Source: Bacteroidaceae bacterium (lineage in GTDB: Bacteria > Bacteroidota > Bacteroidia > Bacteroidales > Bacteroidaceae). From it: a stretch of DNA of 7,757 nucleotides. This document shows positions 1-7,286 of this stretch, piece by piece. The stretch lies in contig JAGCWG010000022.1 in the NCBI GenBank assembly GCA_017961965.1, forward strand, positions 1-7,757. Reading direction: 5' to 3'. Positions within the stretch are counted from its first letter, which is position 1; each line of letters begins with the position of its first letter. The notes under the pieces were generated by a model. The model ran no database searches. It saw only the letters and a list, made by a program, of their open reading frames with translations, and was not told where the DNA came from. The position numbers and the translations under genes are program-made.

Positions 1-411
1 AAGGAACCAAGAGAAAGGTCTCAACTTGCCTGTAAGGTGAGGAAGAATGTAACTTTCCAGATACTCTATTGCCTGTCGCTTCCTCTCAATGGTTGGAATG
101 AGGGTGTATGAGTACTTGTTGTTTGATGTGTGCGATGCTCCTATCTCGTATGTGATGTCAATAAGCTCAGTAAAATATTGCATATTGCCATTCACATCGC
201 GTCCTAATGCCACATGCTGTAGCGTGTCGTTGAACAGGAGATATGAGCCATGTTCAGCGTTGAACGAGCGTCTCAGTTCTGCTTCCTCCGAATGGTCATC
301 GGTAGCAGGAACAAAAGGCGTGGTCACGTCCTTGTAATCTGCGTCAAGCGCCTTCTCTGAACACGATTGAAGTCCTAAGATGACTGATAATATGATGAAT
401 ATCTTTTTCAT
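1..411 (-). CDS. Lipoprotein downstream of SusD, N-terminal part only; possible zinc-metallopeptidase-family member
   Basis: Partial gene: 137 codons are visible from ATG (409-411) to the window edge, and the C-terminus is missing. The protein opens with a lipoprotein signal peptide, MKKIFIILSVILGLQSCSEK, with lipobox LQSC and Cys16 as the predicted lipidated residue, so it is probably an outer-membrane or surface lipoprotein. The mature part has an acidic linker (DDHSEEAE), then a segment with GSYLLFNDTL, and later YTLIPTIERKRQAIEYLESY followed by a hydrophobic stretch. That order (YG-type strand, Y-T-x-x-P, then a helix) recalls the putative zinc-binding metallopeptidase lipoproteins encoded next to some SusC/SusD pairs. 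This is a family impression from memory, and no HExxH motif is visible in the part present. It starts 11 bp after the SusD stop codon, so it should share its transcript. No clear Shine-Dalgarno sequence precedes it, as is common in Bacteroidetes. The coding call and lipoprotein nature are firm; the family is tentative. Confidence 0.82.
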   Translation of the reverse strand, partial: MKKIFIILSVILGLQSCSEKALDADYKDVTTPFVPATDDHSEEAELRRSFNAEHGSYLLFNDTLQHVALGRDVNGNMQYFTELIDITYEIGASHTSNNKYSYTLIPTIERKRQAIEYLESYILPHLTGKLRPFSWFL

Positions 412-422
412 TGCTGTTACTA

Positions 423-1988
423 TTAAAGTTCTACAGTCGTGTACTCTCTCCAAGGTCGGATATTGTCCTCCATACCTGTGTTGAACTGAATGACCTCACG
501 AGGCAAAGGCAAGGTGTAAGCGTCATCATACTCCTTCAGGATGAATCTGTGGCGTTCAACAGCCTTGGCACTTGAATGGTCTGAATAGTATGTCCATTCG
601 TGAACTATCTGCTTGCTCTCTGCCTGGATGCTACATACTGAATAGCGACGAAGGTCAAACCAACGATGTCCCTCAAAGGCAAGTTCCATCATTCGTTCAC
701 GACGGATGGCTGTAATCAGGTTACCACCATTCACATTTATGTTCTGATTGGTGTCTGAACTGATTCTGTTTGCTCTCAATGTGTTGATGGCATCAATGGC
801 TTCCGACTCATTGTCCATATATGCCTGTGCCTCAGCATAGTTGAGATATGCTTCTGCTGAGCGGAATAGGAATATGTCAGACACTTCCTGTTGTTCCTTG
901 TTCCATATATATCTGTCATAATAGTAGTAGTTTGAGGAAGATATTGTACTTTGCATTGCTCCCTCTGGCAATTTGACAAGTCCTGTGAATGTGTCCCTGT
1001 GCCAGTACCATAGCTTCTTACGCATATCATTGGCTGAGTATGAATTGTAGAGGGTACTGCTTACGGTAAACGCATGAGCACTATTACAGAACATACCATA
1101 TATTGTATTTCCACCCATGGAGAAGATGTTCTCCACATTGTTCTTGACAGAGAACTTGCCTGACTCTGTGTTTAGGTTCATAAGTCCTGGGTGCTCTTTC
1201 ATCACCTTTTTGGCATATTCCGAAGCCTTTGCCCAGTTTTGCATATAGAGATATACGCGGCTCTGGAGGAGATGACATGCTGTAGAGTCTGCACGATAGA
1301 TAGATTTCTTTTCCTTCTTGTAAGCACAAAGATTTCTTTCTGCCTCTGCAAGGTCGGAAAGAACCAACTGATAAACCTCTTCAACTGTCTGTCTTGAGAA
1401 CTTTGTGTCTTCTACAACGCTACTTGTCTTGATAGGCACACACAAGTCTGTTGCACTTGTGGCTGGATTATATGGCTTTGCATATACGTTAGCCAGCCAG
1501 AAGTAGTAATAGGCACGAAGAAAGTGGGCTTCACCCTTCACCTTGCTGACTCCTTGTCGCTCCTCATCAGATTTGCATGGGACGGTCTCAACACTTGCAA
1601 GAATATTATTTGCAATGTTTATCTTCTTGTATATCGTTGTCCATGTCTCATTCTCTGTATAGTAGTCAGTATAGCTTTCGTTCTGTCCCACTCTCTGTTG
1701 CCAAGTGAAATAACCGAAAGTCTTCTCACGACCATCACCATTAAGCAAGAACGAACTAATCTGGCTCTCGTCCATCTCGTCGCCCAAAAGACTGATAAAC
1801 GAACCTGTACTTTCTACAAAGCTCTGTTCATTATAAGTTGTCACGGGAAGGTAACAGTCACCAATGAGCAACTCGTCAAGGTCTTTCCATGAACGAACAT
1901 AGTCCTTGTCCTGCGAATATTCCTCAAGGAAATCGCTACATGACATAAGTAATGCTATTGAAAGGAGGTATATTATTCTTTTTATCAT
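423..1988 (-). CDS. SusD/RagB-family surface nutrient-binding lipoprotein
   Basis: A 521-residue protein, normal length for the family. SusD-type lipoproteins sit on the cell surface and act as a lid on their SusC partner, capturing substrate for import. The N-terminus is a lipoprotein signal peptide with lipobox LLMSC and Cys17 lipidated, followed by the acidic SDFLEE. The N-terminal SusD-like half includes the TPR-type helix KGEAHFLRAYYYFWLANVYA (151-170). The C-terminal SusD/RagB half has three typical signatures: LFRSAEAYLNYAEAQ (374-388), IRRERMMELAFEGHRWFDLRR (from 428), and the closing YTLPLPREVIQFN..M.DNIRPW (491-513). It follows the SusC gene by 15 bp with an SD-like AAAGGA 10 nt ahead of its ATG. 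The substrate cannot be read from the sequence: SusD ligand-binding residues are not conserved across the family, and no glycan-degrading enzyme is visible nearby. Family assignment is certain; the ligand is unknown. Confidence 0.97.
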   Translation of the reverse strand: MIKRIIYLLSIALLMSCSDFLEEYSQDKDYVRSWKDLDELLIGDCYLPVTTYNEQSFVESTGSFISLLGDEMDESQISSFLLNGDGREKTFGYFTWQQRVGQNESYTDYYTENETWTTIYKKINIANNILASVETVPCKSDEERQGVSKVKGEAHFLRAYYYFWLANVYAKPYNPATSATDLCVPIKTSSVVEDTKFSRQTVEEVYQLVLSDLAEAERNLCAYKKEKKSIYRADSTACHLLQSRVYLYMQNWAKASEYAKKVMKEHPGLMNLNTESGKFSVKNNVENIFSMGGNTIYGMFCNSAHAFTVSSTLYNSYSANDMRKKLWYWHRDTFTGLVKLPEGAMQSTISSSNYYYYDRYIWNKEQQEVSDIFLFRSAEAYLNYAEAQAYMDNESEAIDAINTLRANRISSDTNQNINVNGGNLITAIRRERMMELAFEGHRWFDLRRYSVCSIQAESKQIVHEWTYYSDHSSAKAVERHRFILKEYDDAYTLPLPREVIQFNTGMEDNIRPWREYTTVEL

Positions 1989-1998
1989 ATTGTCTTAT

Positions 1999-2004
1999 TC
2001 CTTT
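1999..2004 (-). promoter_or_regulatory. SD-like sequence before the SusD gene
   Basis: Minus-strand AAAGGA ends 10 nt ahead of the SusD ATG at 1988 and overlaps the first base of the SusC TAA stop codon (2004-2006). It is the only convincing purine-rich ribosome-binding-like site at a start in this window. Given its position at the end of the SusC gene, it may help ribosomes reinitiate on SusD. Shine-Dalgarno sites matter little in Bacteroidetes, so its functional weight is uncertain. Confidence 0.4.
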
Positions 2005-5000
2005 TAGAATTCCACGTTAAGTCCAAATGTGTATGTAGGACAATCGCTTAATTGTATCTCCGTGAATCCTCCCTGAGTAGGAGTCTGTCCCTTGAGACGA
2101 CTGTCACACCATGTGTGAAGATTTGATGCCGATAGTGTGAGTGCAAGTCTGCCAAGTCCCCAGTTCTTAATCATCTTCTTGTCAAACTCGTATGTGAGCG
2201 AGATGTTCTGAAGTTTCACGTAATCGGCACTTACCACACGGGCTGTAGAATAGTCGTACATTGTCCATGCGTTATTTGAGAATTTAGCACCTGTGAATGA
2301 TTGATTGTCTGACCAGTGTGATATGTACTGATAGTATGCTGGATTACCTGTTCCGATTATGGCAGGAATGTCTGTAGTGACTTCGTCACCTGGCTTCATC
2401 CATCTGTTGAGAAGGTCACGGTTTACGTTTGCCTCACTTGAGTACGAACTGCCCATACCGTCAAAGAGACGGAACAGACGTGTGCTTGCTCCGAATGCGT
2501 AAGTGAGATTCACTCCCAATCGCCATTGCCTGTAGGTGAATGTGTTGAAGAGGCTTCCAGTAAGGTCTGCCTCACGCTTTCCTGAAGGTACGAGTACCTT
2601 GGTGTAGGCATCATAGTTGCTCAGGTTCTTCAACTCACTCTGTCTGTCTTCCCAATCCTCAAACACTGGACCTCCATCTACGGAACTCAGACCTACAAAC
2701 TGGTAGCTGTAGAATGTTCCTACAGGTTGTCCCTCTACGATGGCTGTACCATTGAGGAAGTCGGTAAGTTCATAAGTCTCACCGCCCGGAGTGGTAGTGA
2801 CCTTGTTGTATATCTTTGAGAGACTACCAGATGTAATCCAGTAGAAATTCTTTATCTTGACAGGAGTAGCACTTATGTTGACATTGAATCCCTTGTTGAT
2901 GATTGTACCAGAGTTGACAACGTATGAGTTGTAACCATTCACATCACTAATCTTCTTTGAAAGGAAAGCGTCTGTTGTGCGCTTGTGGTAGAACTCCACA
3001 CAAAACTGCAATCTGCCAGAGAGGAAGCTTGACTCTACACCCATGTTGAATGAGTGTGTCTTTTCCCACCTGAGGTCGGGATTGGCAAAGTAAGCTGCCG
3101 TTGATACCATCTCCTCATAGTATGGATTCATGCTTCCCTTCTTGATTACCATTACTGGTGTCTGGTCATCAAGCATATTTCCCTGTTCTCCGTAGCTTGC
3201 CTTGAATGTGAGGAAGTCGAGCCAGTCCTCATGTATCTTGGCGATATCTACTATATTGGCATTGCCTGATACGGACCATATAGGGAGAATCTTCTCGTTG
3301 CTTCGGCTTCCGAACTTGTTTGAACCGTCATAACGTGTGTTAGCATTCAATGTGAAGAGCTCCTTGAATGTGTATGAGAGTGTGGCATAAGCCGAAAGGA
3401 GGTTGGTCTTGGTGTCTGTAATGGAAGGTACGTTACCTGCCAACCATGTCCTGTATTCTGAATACTTTGATGGAACGTTTGACACGAATGTTTCGCCACG
3501 GTCAGGATAGTAGCCTCTGTCTGTGCGAGTGTAACCCTTGTATGAATTTGATGAGGCTTCTGCGCCTATCGAGAGATTGAAGAGATGCTGCATATTCTCT
3601 CCAAAGAACCTGTTGGCATCTGCCTGGAATCGTGCTGTATATCCCTTTGAGTTTGTCGTGCCGAGTGTAAACTCGCCACCGTATGGCATGGTACTCTCAG
3701 TTCCTGGAACGTCTCCATACTCGCATTGTCTCAGTGTGGCTGAGTGGAATGTTGATTCGCCATACAGTTCCTCTGATGTTGAGGCAGAACTGTTGACAGA
3801 GAGTATTCCTGTGAGATGAATCCAGTTGACCGGATGATAGGCGAGATTGACCGTACCCATCACGTTTGTCACCTTCTGTGTCTTGTATGAGTTGTCCAGC
3901 TCGTTGAGTATGTTATAATTCAGGTATATGTTACCTGCATTCTTCTTGTAGTACGAATATGTGCCATCTGCATTATATGCTGGTATGGTACGAGCCGTGT
4001 TGTATGCATAGTCAGTCGGATTTATCTCACTGGCATTATACATACGGTCGTTCTGGTATGCATTGATATTGAACTCTATGTCAAATTTCTTTGACACGTT
4101 GATGTTCAGTTTCATCATACCAGTATATCTTCTGTTTGTCGTATTCTTGATTACGTCATCCTGATCCGTATAGCCGAGAGAGGCATAGTATCGGATAAAG
4201 TCAGAGCCACCCGATACGGATGCATTGTGGTCATGTGACAATGAATTGTGACAAAGGATGTCAAACCAGTCCGTATTGCGTTGAGCCATCTGGCTTACCT
4301 CCGAGTTGAACTGCTCCTGTGTGTAAGTTCCCTCGTACAGGTTCTTGAGGGCATACTCATAACCTACGAGTGGCATATTGCTTGGATAGAGATAATGCTG
4401 GTCAACGAGATATTGTGAGAATTGTACACGCTCGTTGGAGTTCATCAGGTTTATCTTTGAATCCGTATAGTATGGACGCCTGCGAGCCGTAAATGTGTTT
4501 GAGTACGAAACGACAGCCTTTCCCTCACGTCCGCTCTTTGTGGTGATGACAATGACACCATTGGCGGCACGTGTTCCGTAGAGAGCAGTTGCTGCCGCAT
4601 CCTTGAGTACGTCAATACGGAGGATGTCCTGAGGATTGATACCTGATATGGCATTACCTACACGATTCACATAGTCAGGGTCGTTAAGTACGTCTGGCGA
4701 AAGGTCGATAGGGTCTGTCAGAATGATACCATCAAGCACCCATAGAGGACTACGGTTGCCGATAAGGGTAGATGTACCACGGATGCGAAGCTTAGGAGTG
4801 GCATTTATCTCACCACTGTTGGATGTCAACACAAGGTCTGGAATCTTACCCTCCATCATCTGGTCAATACTTGCAACGCCTGGGACGTTTAGGTCTTCCA
4901 TCTTGATTGATGTAACGGCACTTGTGCTGTAACGCTTGTCTATCTTCTGGTAACCTGTAACGACTACATTATCAAGCGAGCTGGCTTCTTCCCTCATTAT

Positions 5001-5549
5001 GATGTTAATATTCTCCTTATGACCTGTCATCACCACTTCAGTCTTCATACCAAGCATGATAGCAGATATTGACTTTACCTCGGCTGGCACATTCTTGAGT
5101 ACAAATCTGCCGTTCTCGTCAGATGATACTCCTTTCTCAAGGAATCCTGTCGGGAATACTGCGGCCCCTGGGAGTGGTTCTCCACTCTCGTCAAATACCT
5201 GTCCACGTATTGTACGTGCCACCTTAGGCTTATTGTCTGTCAGCTGCTTTACGGTAATGATACGCTTGTTGATGTTGAAAGCGAGACCTGTGTCCTTGAG
5301 TACCCTTATGAGTACTGAGTTTACGGACTCGTTGGTCGCATTCACGCTCACAGGTGGTAATGATTTGAGGTCATCCGTGCTATACACGAAGCTGTAGCCT
5401 GTCTGACGTTGAATCTGGTCAAACAAGGTCTTTACAGGAACGGACTTGAGGTTGAACGTCACGTTCTTCTGTGCATAGCCAATAGTGGTGCCTAACAACA
5501 TGAGCACCAATATCACGATGTGTTTCTTAATGCCTGTCTTTCTTGTCAT
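2004..5549 (-). CDS. SusC/RagA-family TonB-dependent outer-membrane transporter with STN signalling domain
   Basis: An 1181-residue outer-membrane importer, powered by TonB-ExbBD. Domains in order: a signal peptide, with cleavage likely after GYA at residue 26; an STN (secretin/TonB short N-terminal) domain at about 27-102; a carboxypeptidase-regulatory-like Ig domain at about 113-187, starting IRGQVFDESGEPLPGA; the SusC-type segment LDNVVVTGYQ (192-201); a plug at about 205-340 with IRGTSTL, PLWVLDGI and the strong family signature VLKDAAATALYGTRAANGVI (314-333); then a long beta-barrel ending in LNVEF with the C-terminal Phe expected of outer-membrane barrels. The STN domain marks this as a transducing transporter. 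In the FecA paradigm this domain contacts the periplasmic part of a FecR anti-sigma factor, and a FecR gene lies just 10 bp upstream. SusD follows 15 bp downstream. The ATG at 5549 was chosen because it gives a complete signal peptide. Substrate unknown; no frameshift or truncation seen. Confidence 0.97.
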   Translation of the reverse strand: MTRKTGIKKHIVILVLMLLGTTIGYAQKNVTFNLKSVPVKTLFDQIQRQTGYSFVYSTDDLKSLPPVSVNATNESVNSVLIRVLKDTGLAFNINKRIITVKQLTDNKPKVARTIRGQVFDESGEPLPGAAVFPTGFLEKGVSSDENGRFVLKNVPAEVKSISAIMLGMKTEVVMTGHKENINIIMREEASSLDNVVVTGYQKIDKRYSTSAVTSIKMEDLNVPGVASIDQMMEGKIPDLVLTSNSGEINATPKLRIRGTSTLIGNRSPLWVLDGIILTDPIDLSPDVLNDPDYVNRVGNAISGINPQDILRIDVLKDAAATALYGTRAANGVIVITTKSGREGKAVVSYSNTFTARRRPYYTDSKINLMNSNERVQFSQYLVDQHYLYPSNMPLVGYEYALKNLYEGTYTQEQFNSEVSQMAQRNTDWFDILCHNSLSHDHNASVSGGSDFIRYYASLGYTDQDDVIKNTTNRRYTGMMKLNINVSKKFDIEFNINAYQNDRMYNASEINPTDYAYNTARTIPAYNADGTYSYYKKNAGNIYLNYNILNELDNSYKTQKVTNVMGTVNLAYHPVNWIHLTGILSVNSSASTSEELYGESTFHSATLRQCEYGDVPGTESTMPYGGEFTLGTTNSKGYTARFQADANRFFGENMQHLFNLSIGAEASSNSYKGYTRTDRGYYPDRGETFVSNVPSKYSEYRTWLAGNVPSITDTKTNLLSAYATLSYTFKELFTLNANTRYDGSNKFGSRSNEKILPIWSVSGNANIVDIAKIHEDWLDFLTFKASYGEQGNMLDDQTPVMVIKKGSMNPYYEEMVSTAAYFANPDLRWEKTHSFNMGVESSFLSGRLQFCVEFYHKRTTDAFLSKKISDVNGYNSYVVNSGTIINKGFNVNISATPVKIKNFYWITSGSLSKIYNKVTTTPGGETYELTDFLNGTAIVEGQPVGTFYSYQFVGLSSVDGGPVFEDWEDRQSELKNLSNYDAYTKVLVPSGKREADLTGSLFNTFTYRQWRLGVNLTYAFGASTRLFRLFDGMGSSYSSEANVNRDLLNRWMKPGDEVTTDIPAIIGTGNPAYYQYISHWSDNQSFTGAKFSNNAWTMYDYSTARVVSADYVKLQNISLTYEFDKKMIKNWGLGRLALTLSASNLHTWCDSRLKGQTPTQGGFTEIQLSDCPTYTFGLNVEF

Positions 5550-5559
5550 TATTTGTGTT

Positions 5560-6648
5560 CTATTTCTTAATTTTAATTGTGTTGCCGTTTATACTTATTG
5601 AAGTGTTTGTTATCTCACATATTGCATCAAGAATGTCGTTGAGACTTGACTCCCTGCTGAGGCTTCCTGTGAAACAGCAGTTGCTGAGTGAGGCATCCAC
5701 ACACACATCCACGTTGTACCAGCGTGAGAGGGTAGAGGCGATCTCTGAAAGACTCTCACCATCAAACTTGAACATTCCTTCCGTCCATCCCATGACAGCA
5801 TCCACATCTGCATTGCATACCTTAATCTCGTCACCACTCACACAAGCCTGACGACCTGGGGTAAGACGGCACTCATTATTACCCGATGTCACTCCGATGC
5901 TACCTTCTACGAGGGTGATGGTCTTGCTCTTGCCAGCGTATGCGTTTATGTTGAAATGTGTGCCGTACTGCTTTACGCTTACATTACCAAGATGTACGAT
6001 GAAAGGCTTGCCTTCATCATGAGCAACCTCAAAGTAGGCTTCGCCAACAAGTTCTACATCACGGCTGTTTCCTGTGAAGCGTGAAGGGAACGTAAGCTTG
6101 CTGTCAGAATTAAGATGAACCTTTGTACCATCAAGGAGAGTAAGCTTGTACTCCCCCCCCCTTGGCACACAGATGCTTGTCATCTCCACGTTGTCAGTAC
6201 CCTCTATCACGACTTCGCCATTGGTTACAGAAGCGTTTATTCCTGCCTTATGTATATTGACACTTGTCGAATCAAGTGGTATCACCTCTCCACTACTTGT
6301 CTCTATATAAGCAATGGACGTTCCTGGCATAGAGCTGGCTATTAGCTCATTATCAGTATTCCCGTTTGTAAAGATGACCGATGTGGCAATGATTACAGGA
6401 ATGAGTATCGATGCTGCAACTGCTATTGGCTTGCGATATGATCTGAACCATGTGGTTACACTCTCATTCTTTCGTGTCACATCGTGGTCTGTGTTTATTT
6501 GCATACCAATCCTCTTGGAGAATCGTTCAAATGCAACATCTGTGTCGAGACTGTCGTACACCTTGCGTTTGTGTTGATAGTCTCCCTTTTTATATAATAT
6601 CCTTATTATATTGTTTATGTCCATATTTATTCTGTTTTGTCCATTCAT
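5560..6648 (-). CDS. FecR-family transmembrane anti-sigma factor / signal sensor
   Basis: 362 residues. FecR proteins hold an ECF sigma factor with their cytoplasmic N-terminus and sense the transporter STN domain with their periplasmic C-terminus. Seen here: a cytoplasmic region (1-72), one membrane segment PIAVAASILIPVIIATSVIF (74-93), a FecR domain (about 158-252) with CVPRGGEYKLTLLDGTKVHL and VELVGEAYFEVAHDEGKPF, and a C-terminal DUF4974-like, STN-related domain (about 293-361) with FKFDGESLSEIASTLSRWYN. All eight cysteines are in the periplasmic part. The start is ambiguous: ATG at 6648, or an in-frame ATG at 6624 giving MDINNIIRILYKK, which resembles the usual start of Bacteroidetes FecR proteins. 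The longer form is reported. PRGG is encoded across a G9 run (6153-6161) that could slip. The gene lies 107 bp (long start) after the sigma-factor gene and 10 bp before SusC, so it probably transmits the SusC signal to that sigma factor. Confidence 0.95.
   Translation of the reverse strand: MNGQNRINMDINNIIRILYKKGDYQHKRKVYDSLDTDVAFERFSKRIGMQINTDHDVTRKNESVTTWFRSYRKPIAVAASILIPVIIATSVIFTNGNTDNELIASSMPGTSIAYIETSSGEVIPLDSTSVNIHKAGINASVTNGEVVIEGTDNVEMTSICVPRGGEYKLTLLDGTKVHLNSDSKLTFPSRFTGNSRDVELVGEAYFEVAHDEGKPFIVHLGNVSVKQYGTHFNINAYAGKSKTITLVEGSIGVTSGNNECRLTPGRQACVSGDEIKVCNADVDAVMGWTEGMFKFDGESLSEIASTLSRWYNVDVCVDASLSNCCFTGSLSRESSLNDILDAICEITNTSISINGNTIKIKK
6153..6161. repeat. Nine-base G homopolymer (C on the plus strand) inside the anti-sigma gene
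   Basis: The plus strand reads CT, nine C, TT. On the coding strand this gives CCA AGG GGG GGG GAG, encoding P162-R-G-G-E of the conserved FecR motif. It is the longest G/C run I noticed in the window. Most other glycines in this gene use GGA, GGT or GGC rather than GGG. A ten-G allele would reach a TGA after PRGGGVQAYSP (about 172 residues in total). An eight-G allele would reach a TAG at about residue 197. Both lose the FecR and DUF4974-like domains but keep the cytoplasmic and membrane parts. Confidence 0.95.
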
Positions 6649-6655
6649 ATAACAA

Positions 6656-6665
6656 CTGAAATGTC
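6656..6665 (-). repeat. Copy 1 of a 10-bp direct repeat (GACATTTCAG) upstream of the FecR gene
   Basis: Minus-strand GACATTTCAG ends 7 nt ahead of the FecR ATG at 6648. The identical decamer lies at 7274-7283, at the proposed start of the sigma-factor gene. Ten exact bases in two short leader regions are unlikely but not impossible by chance. It could be a shared operator or an RNA-level site; no known regulator was recognised. Confidence 0.35.
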
Positions 6666-6680
6666 AAAAGTGGGTACAAA

Positions 6681-6722
6681 AAATATAGATTTTTTCATTT
6701 TTATTTGAAAAAATCTATATTT
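6681..6722. terminator. Perfect 17-bp inverted repeat between sigma and FecR genes; weak terminator or attenuator
   Basis: The arms AAATATAGATTTTTTCA (6681-6697) and TGAAAAAATCTATATTT (6706-6722) are exact reverse complements separated by 8 nt. In the direction of transcription (minus) the stem runs straight into three more T, giving a run of six T before GTACCC. That resembles an intrinsic terminator or attenuator that would lower transcription from the sigma gene into FecR-SusC-SusD. Only 2 of the 17 pairs are G-C, so the hairpin is weaker than a classical terminator. A protein-binding palindrome or a transcript-stability element is also possible. I saw no clean TTTG / TAnnTTTG promoter between it and the FecR start. 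Confidence 0.5.
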
Positions 6723-6755
6723 CATATCTTTTTGATGCGATTTTGTGTGAAATTG

Positions 6756-7286
6756 TCACTTATTTCCAAATGCTTCTCTGAGCATCTTGAGTGCACGTTT
6801 CTTGTGTGTCTTTACCGTTTCTACAGAAAGATGTAAATGTTCCGCTATCTGTTTTGCGGTCATTCCCTGCATGCTCTTGTTGATTACCTCCTGCATTCGT
6901 TCTGGCAATCCGTCCACATACTCCATGAGTTTCACAATCTGCAGTTCGTATTCTTCATCGTATTCGTCCATCGCTTCGTGACAGGATAACATCATATTCT
7001 GTTCATAGCTACTGATTACGGCATTGTGTTTCAATTCATTCATTGCCATGTTGTGTACGGCACGATACAGATATGCTTCTAGAGCCTTTGTGTCATCAAA
7101 AGTCTTGTTGCTGTTCCAGATGGCCACTATCACGTTTTCCACTATATCTTCAGCCATCAGAATCTCCCCCACAATACCCTCGGCATGCATTACCAGCGCC
7201 TTGTAGTAACGATGGTAAAGCTCCTTATAACCGCTCATGTCATGTGCGTTTATTAGTGTGATGAAGATGCTATCTGAAATGTCCAA
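6756..7286 (-). CDS. ECF-type RNA polymerase sigma-70 factor, Bacteroidetes FecR-associated group
   Basis: 176 residues, the size of a minimal ECF sigma factor with regions 2 and 4 only. Region 2 covers about residues 20-85: YKELYHRYYKALVMHAEGIV, then AEDIVENVIVAIWNS, then the AYLYRAVHNMAMNELK helix. An acidic linker (DEYDEEYE) follows. Region 4 (about 122-170) starts at LPERMQEV and contains the helix-turn-helix GMTAKQIAEHLHLSVETVKT that reads the -35 element. Next to a FecR gene and an STN-bearing SusC, it should direct RNA polymerase to this uptake operon when FecR signals substrate. The start is uncertain. The frame opens after a TGA shortly upstream and contains no ATG before Met17 (7238). 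The TTG at 7286 is reported because residues 3-16 fit the family pattern before the YKELY helix. A purine run AAAAAGG directly abuts this TTG, which is poor SD spacing. Confidence 0.93.
   Translation of the reverse strand: MDISDSIFITLINAHDMSGYKELYHRYYKALVMHAEGIVGEILMAEDIVENVIVAIWNSNKTFDDTKALEAYLYRAVHNMAMNELKHNAVISSYEQNMMLSCHEAMDEYDEEYELQIVKLMEYVDGLPERMQEVINKSMQGMTAKQIAEHLHLSVETVKTHKKRALKMLREAFGNK
7274..7283 (-). repeat. Copy 2 of the 10-bp direct repeat (GACATTTCAG) at the sigma-gene start
   Basis: Identical to 6656-6665. It follows the proposed TTG start codon immediately, so it is either codons 2-5 of the sigma factor or, if translation begins at the ATG at 7238, part of the 5' leader. Its presence ahead of or at the start of both regulatory genes is the reason to record it. 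Confidence 0.35.

Noticed and set aside
89..337. Plus-strand open frame of 82 codons at the left edge
   Set aside because: It is opposite the partial lipoprotein gene, which has a start, a signal peptide and a lipobox in the right place after SusD.
5056..5397. Plus-strand open frame of 113 codons inside the SusC gene
   Set aside because: It is antisense to the STN and carboxypeptidase-regulatory-like domains of SusC, which have strong family signatures on the minus strand.
5543..5851. Plus-strand open frame of about 100 codons overlapping the FecR gene 3' end
   Set aside because: It lies entirely opposite a clear FecR C-terminal domain, has no promoter or family-like sequence, and is a shadow of that gene.
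6681..6722. Invertible promoter segment of the Bacteroides phase-variation type
   Set aside because: The arms enclose only 8 nt, far too short for a promoter inversion, and no site-specific recombinase gene is present.
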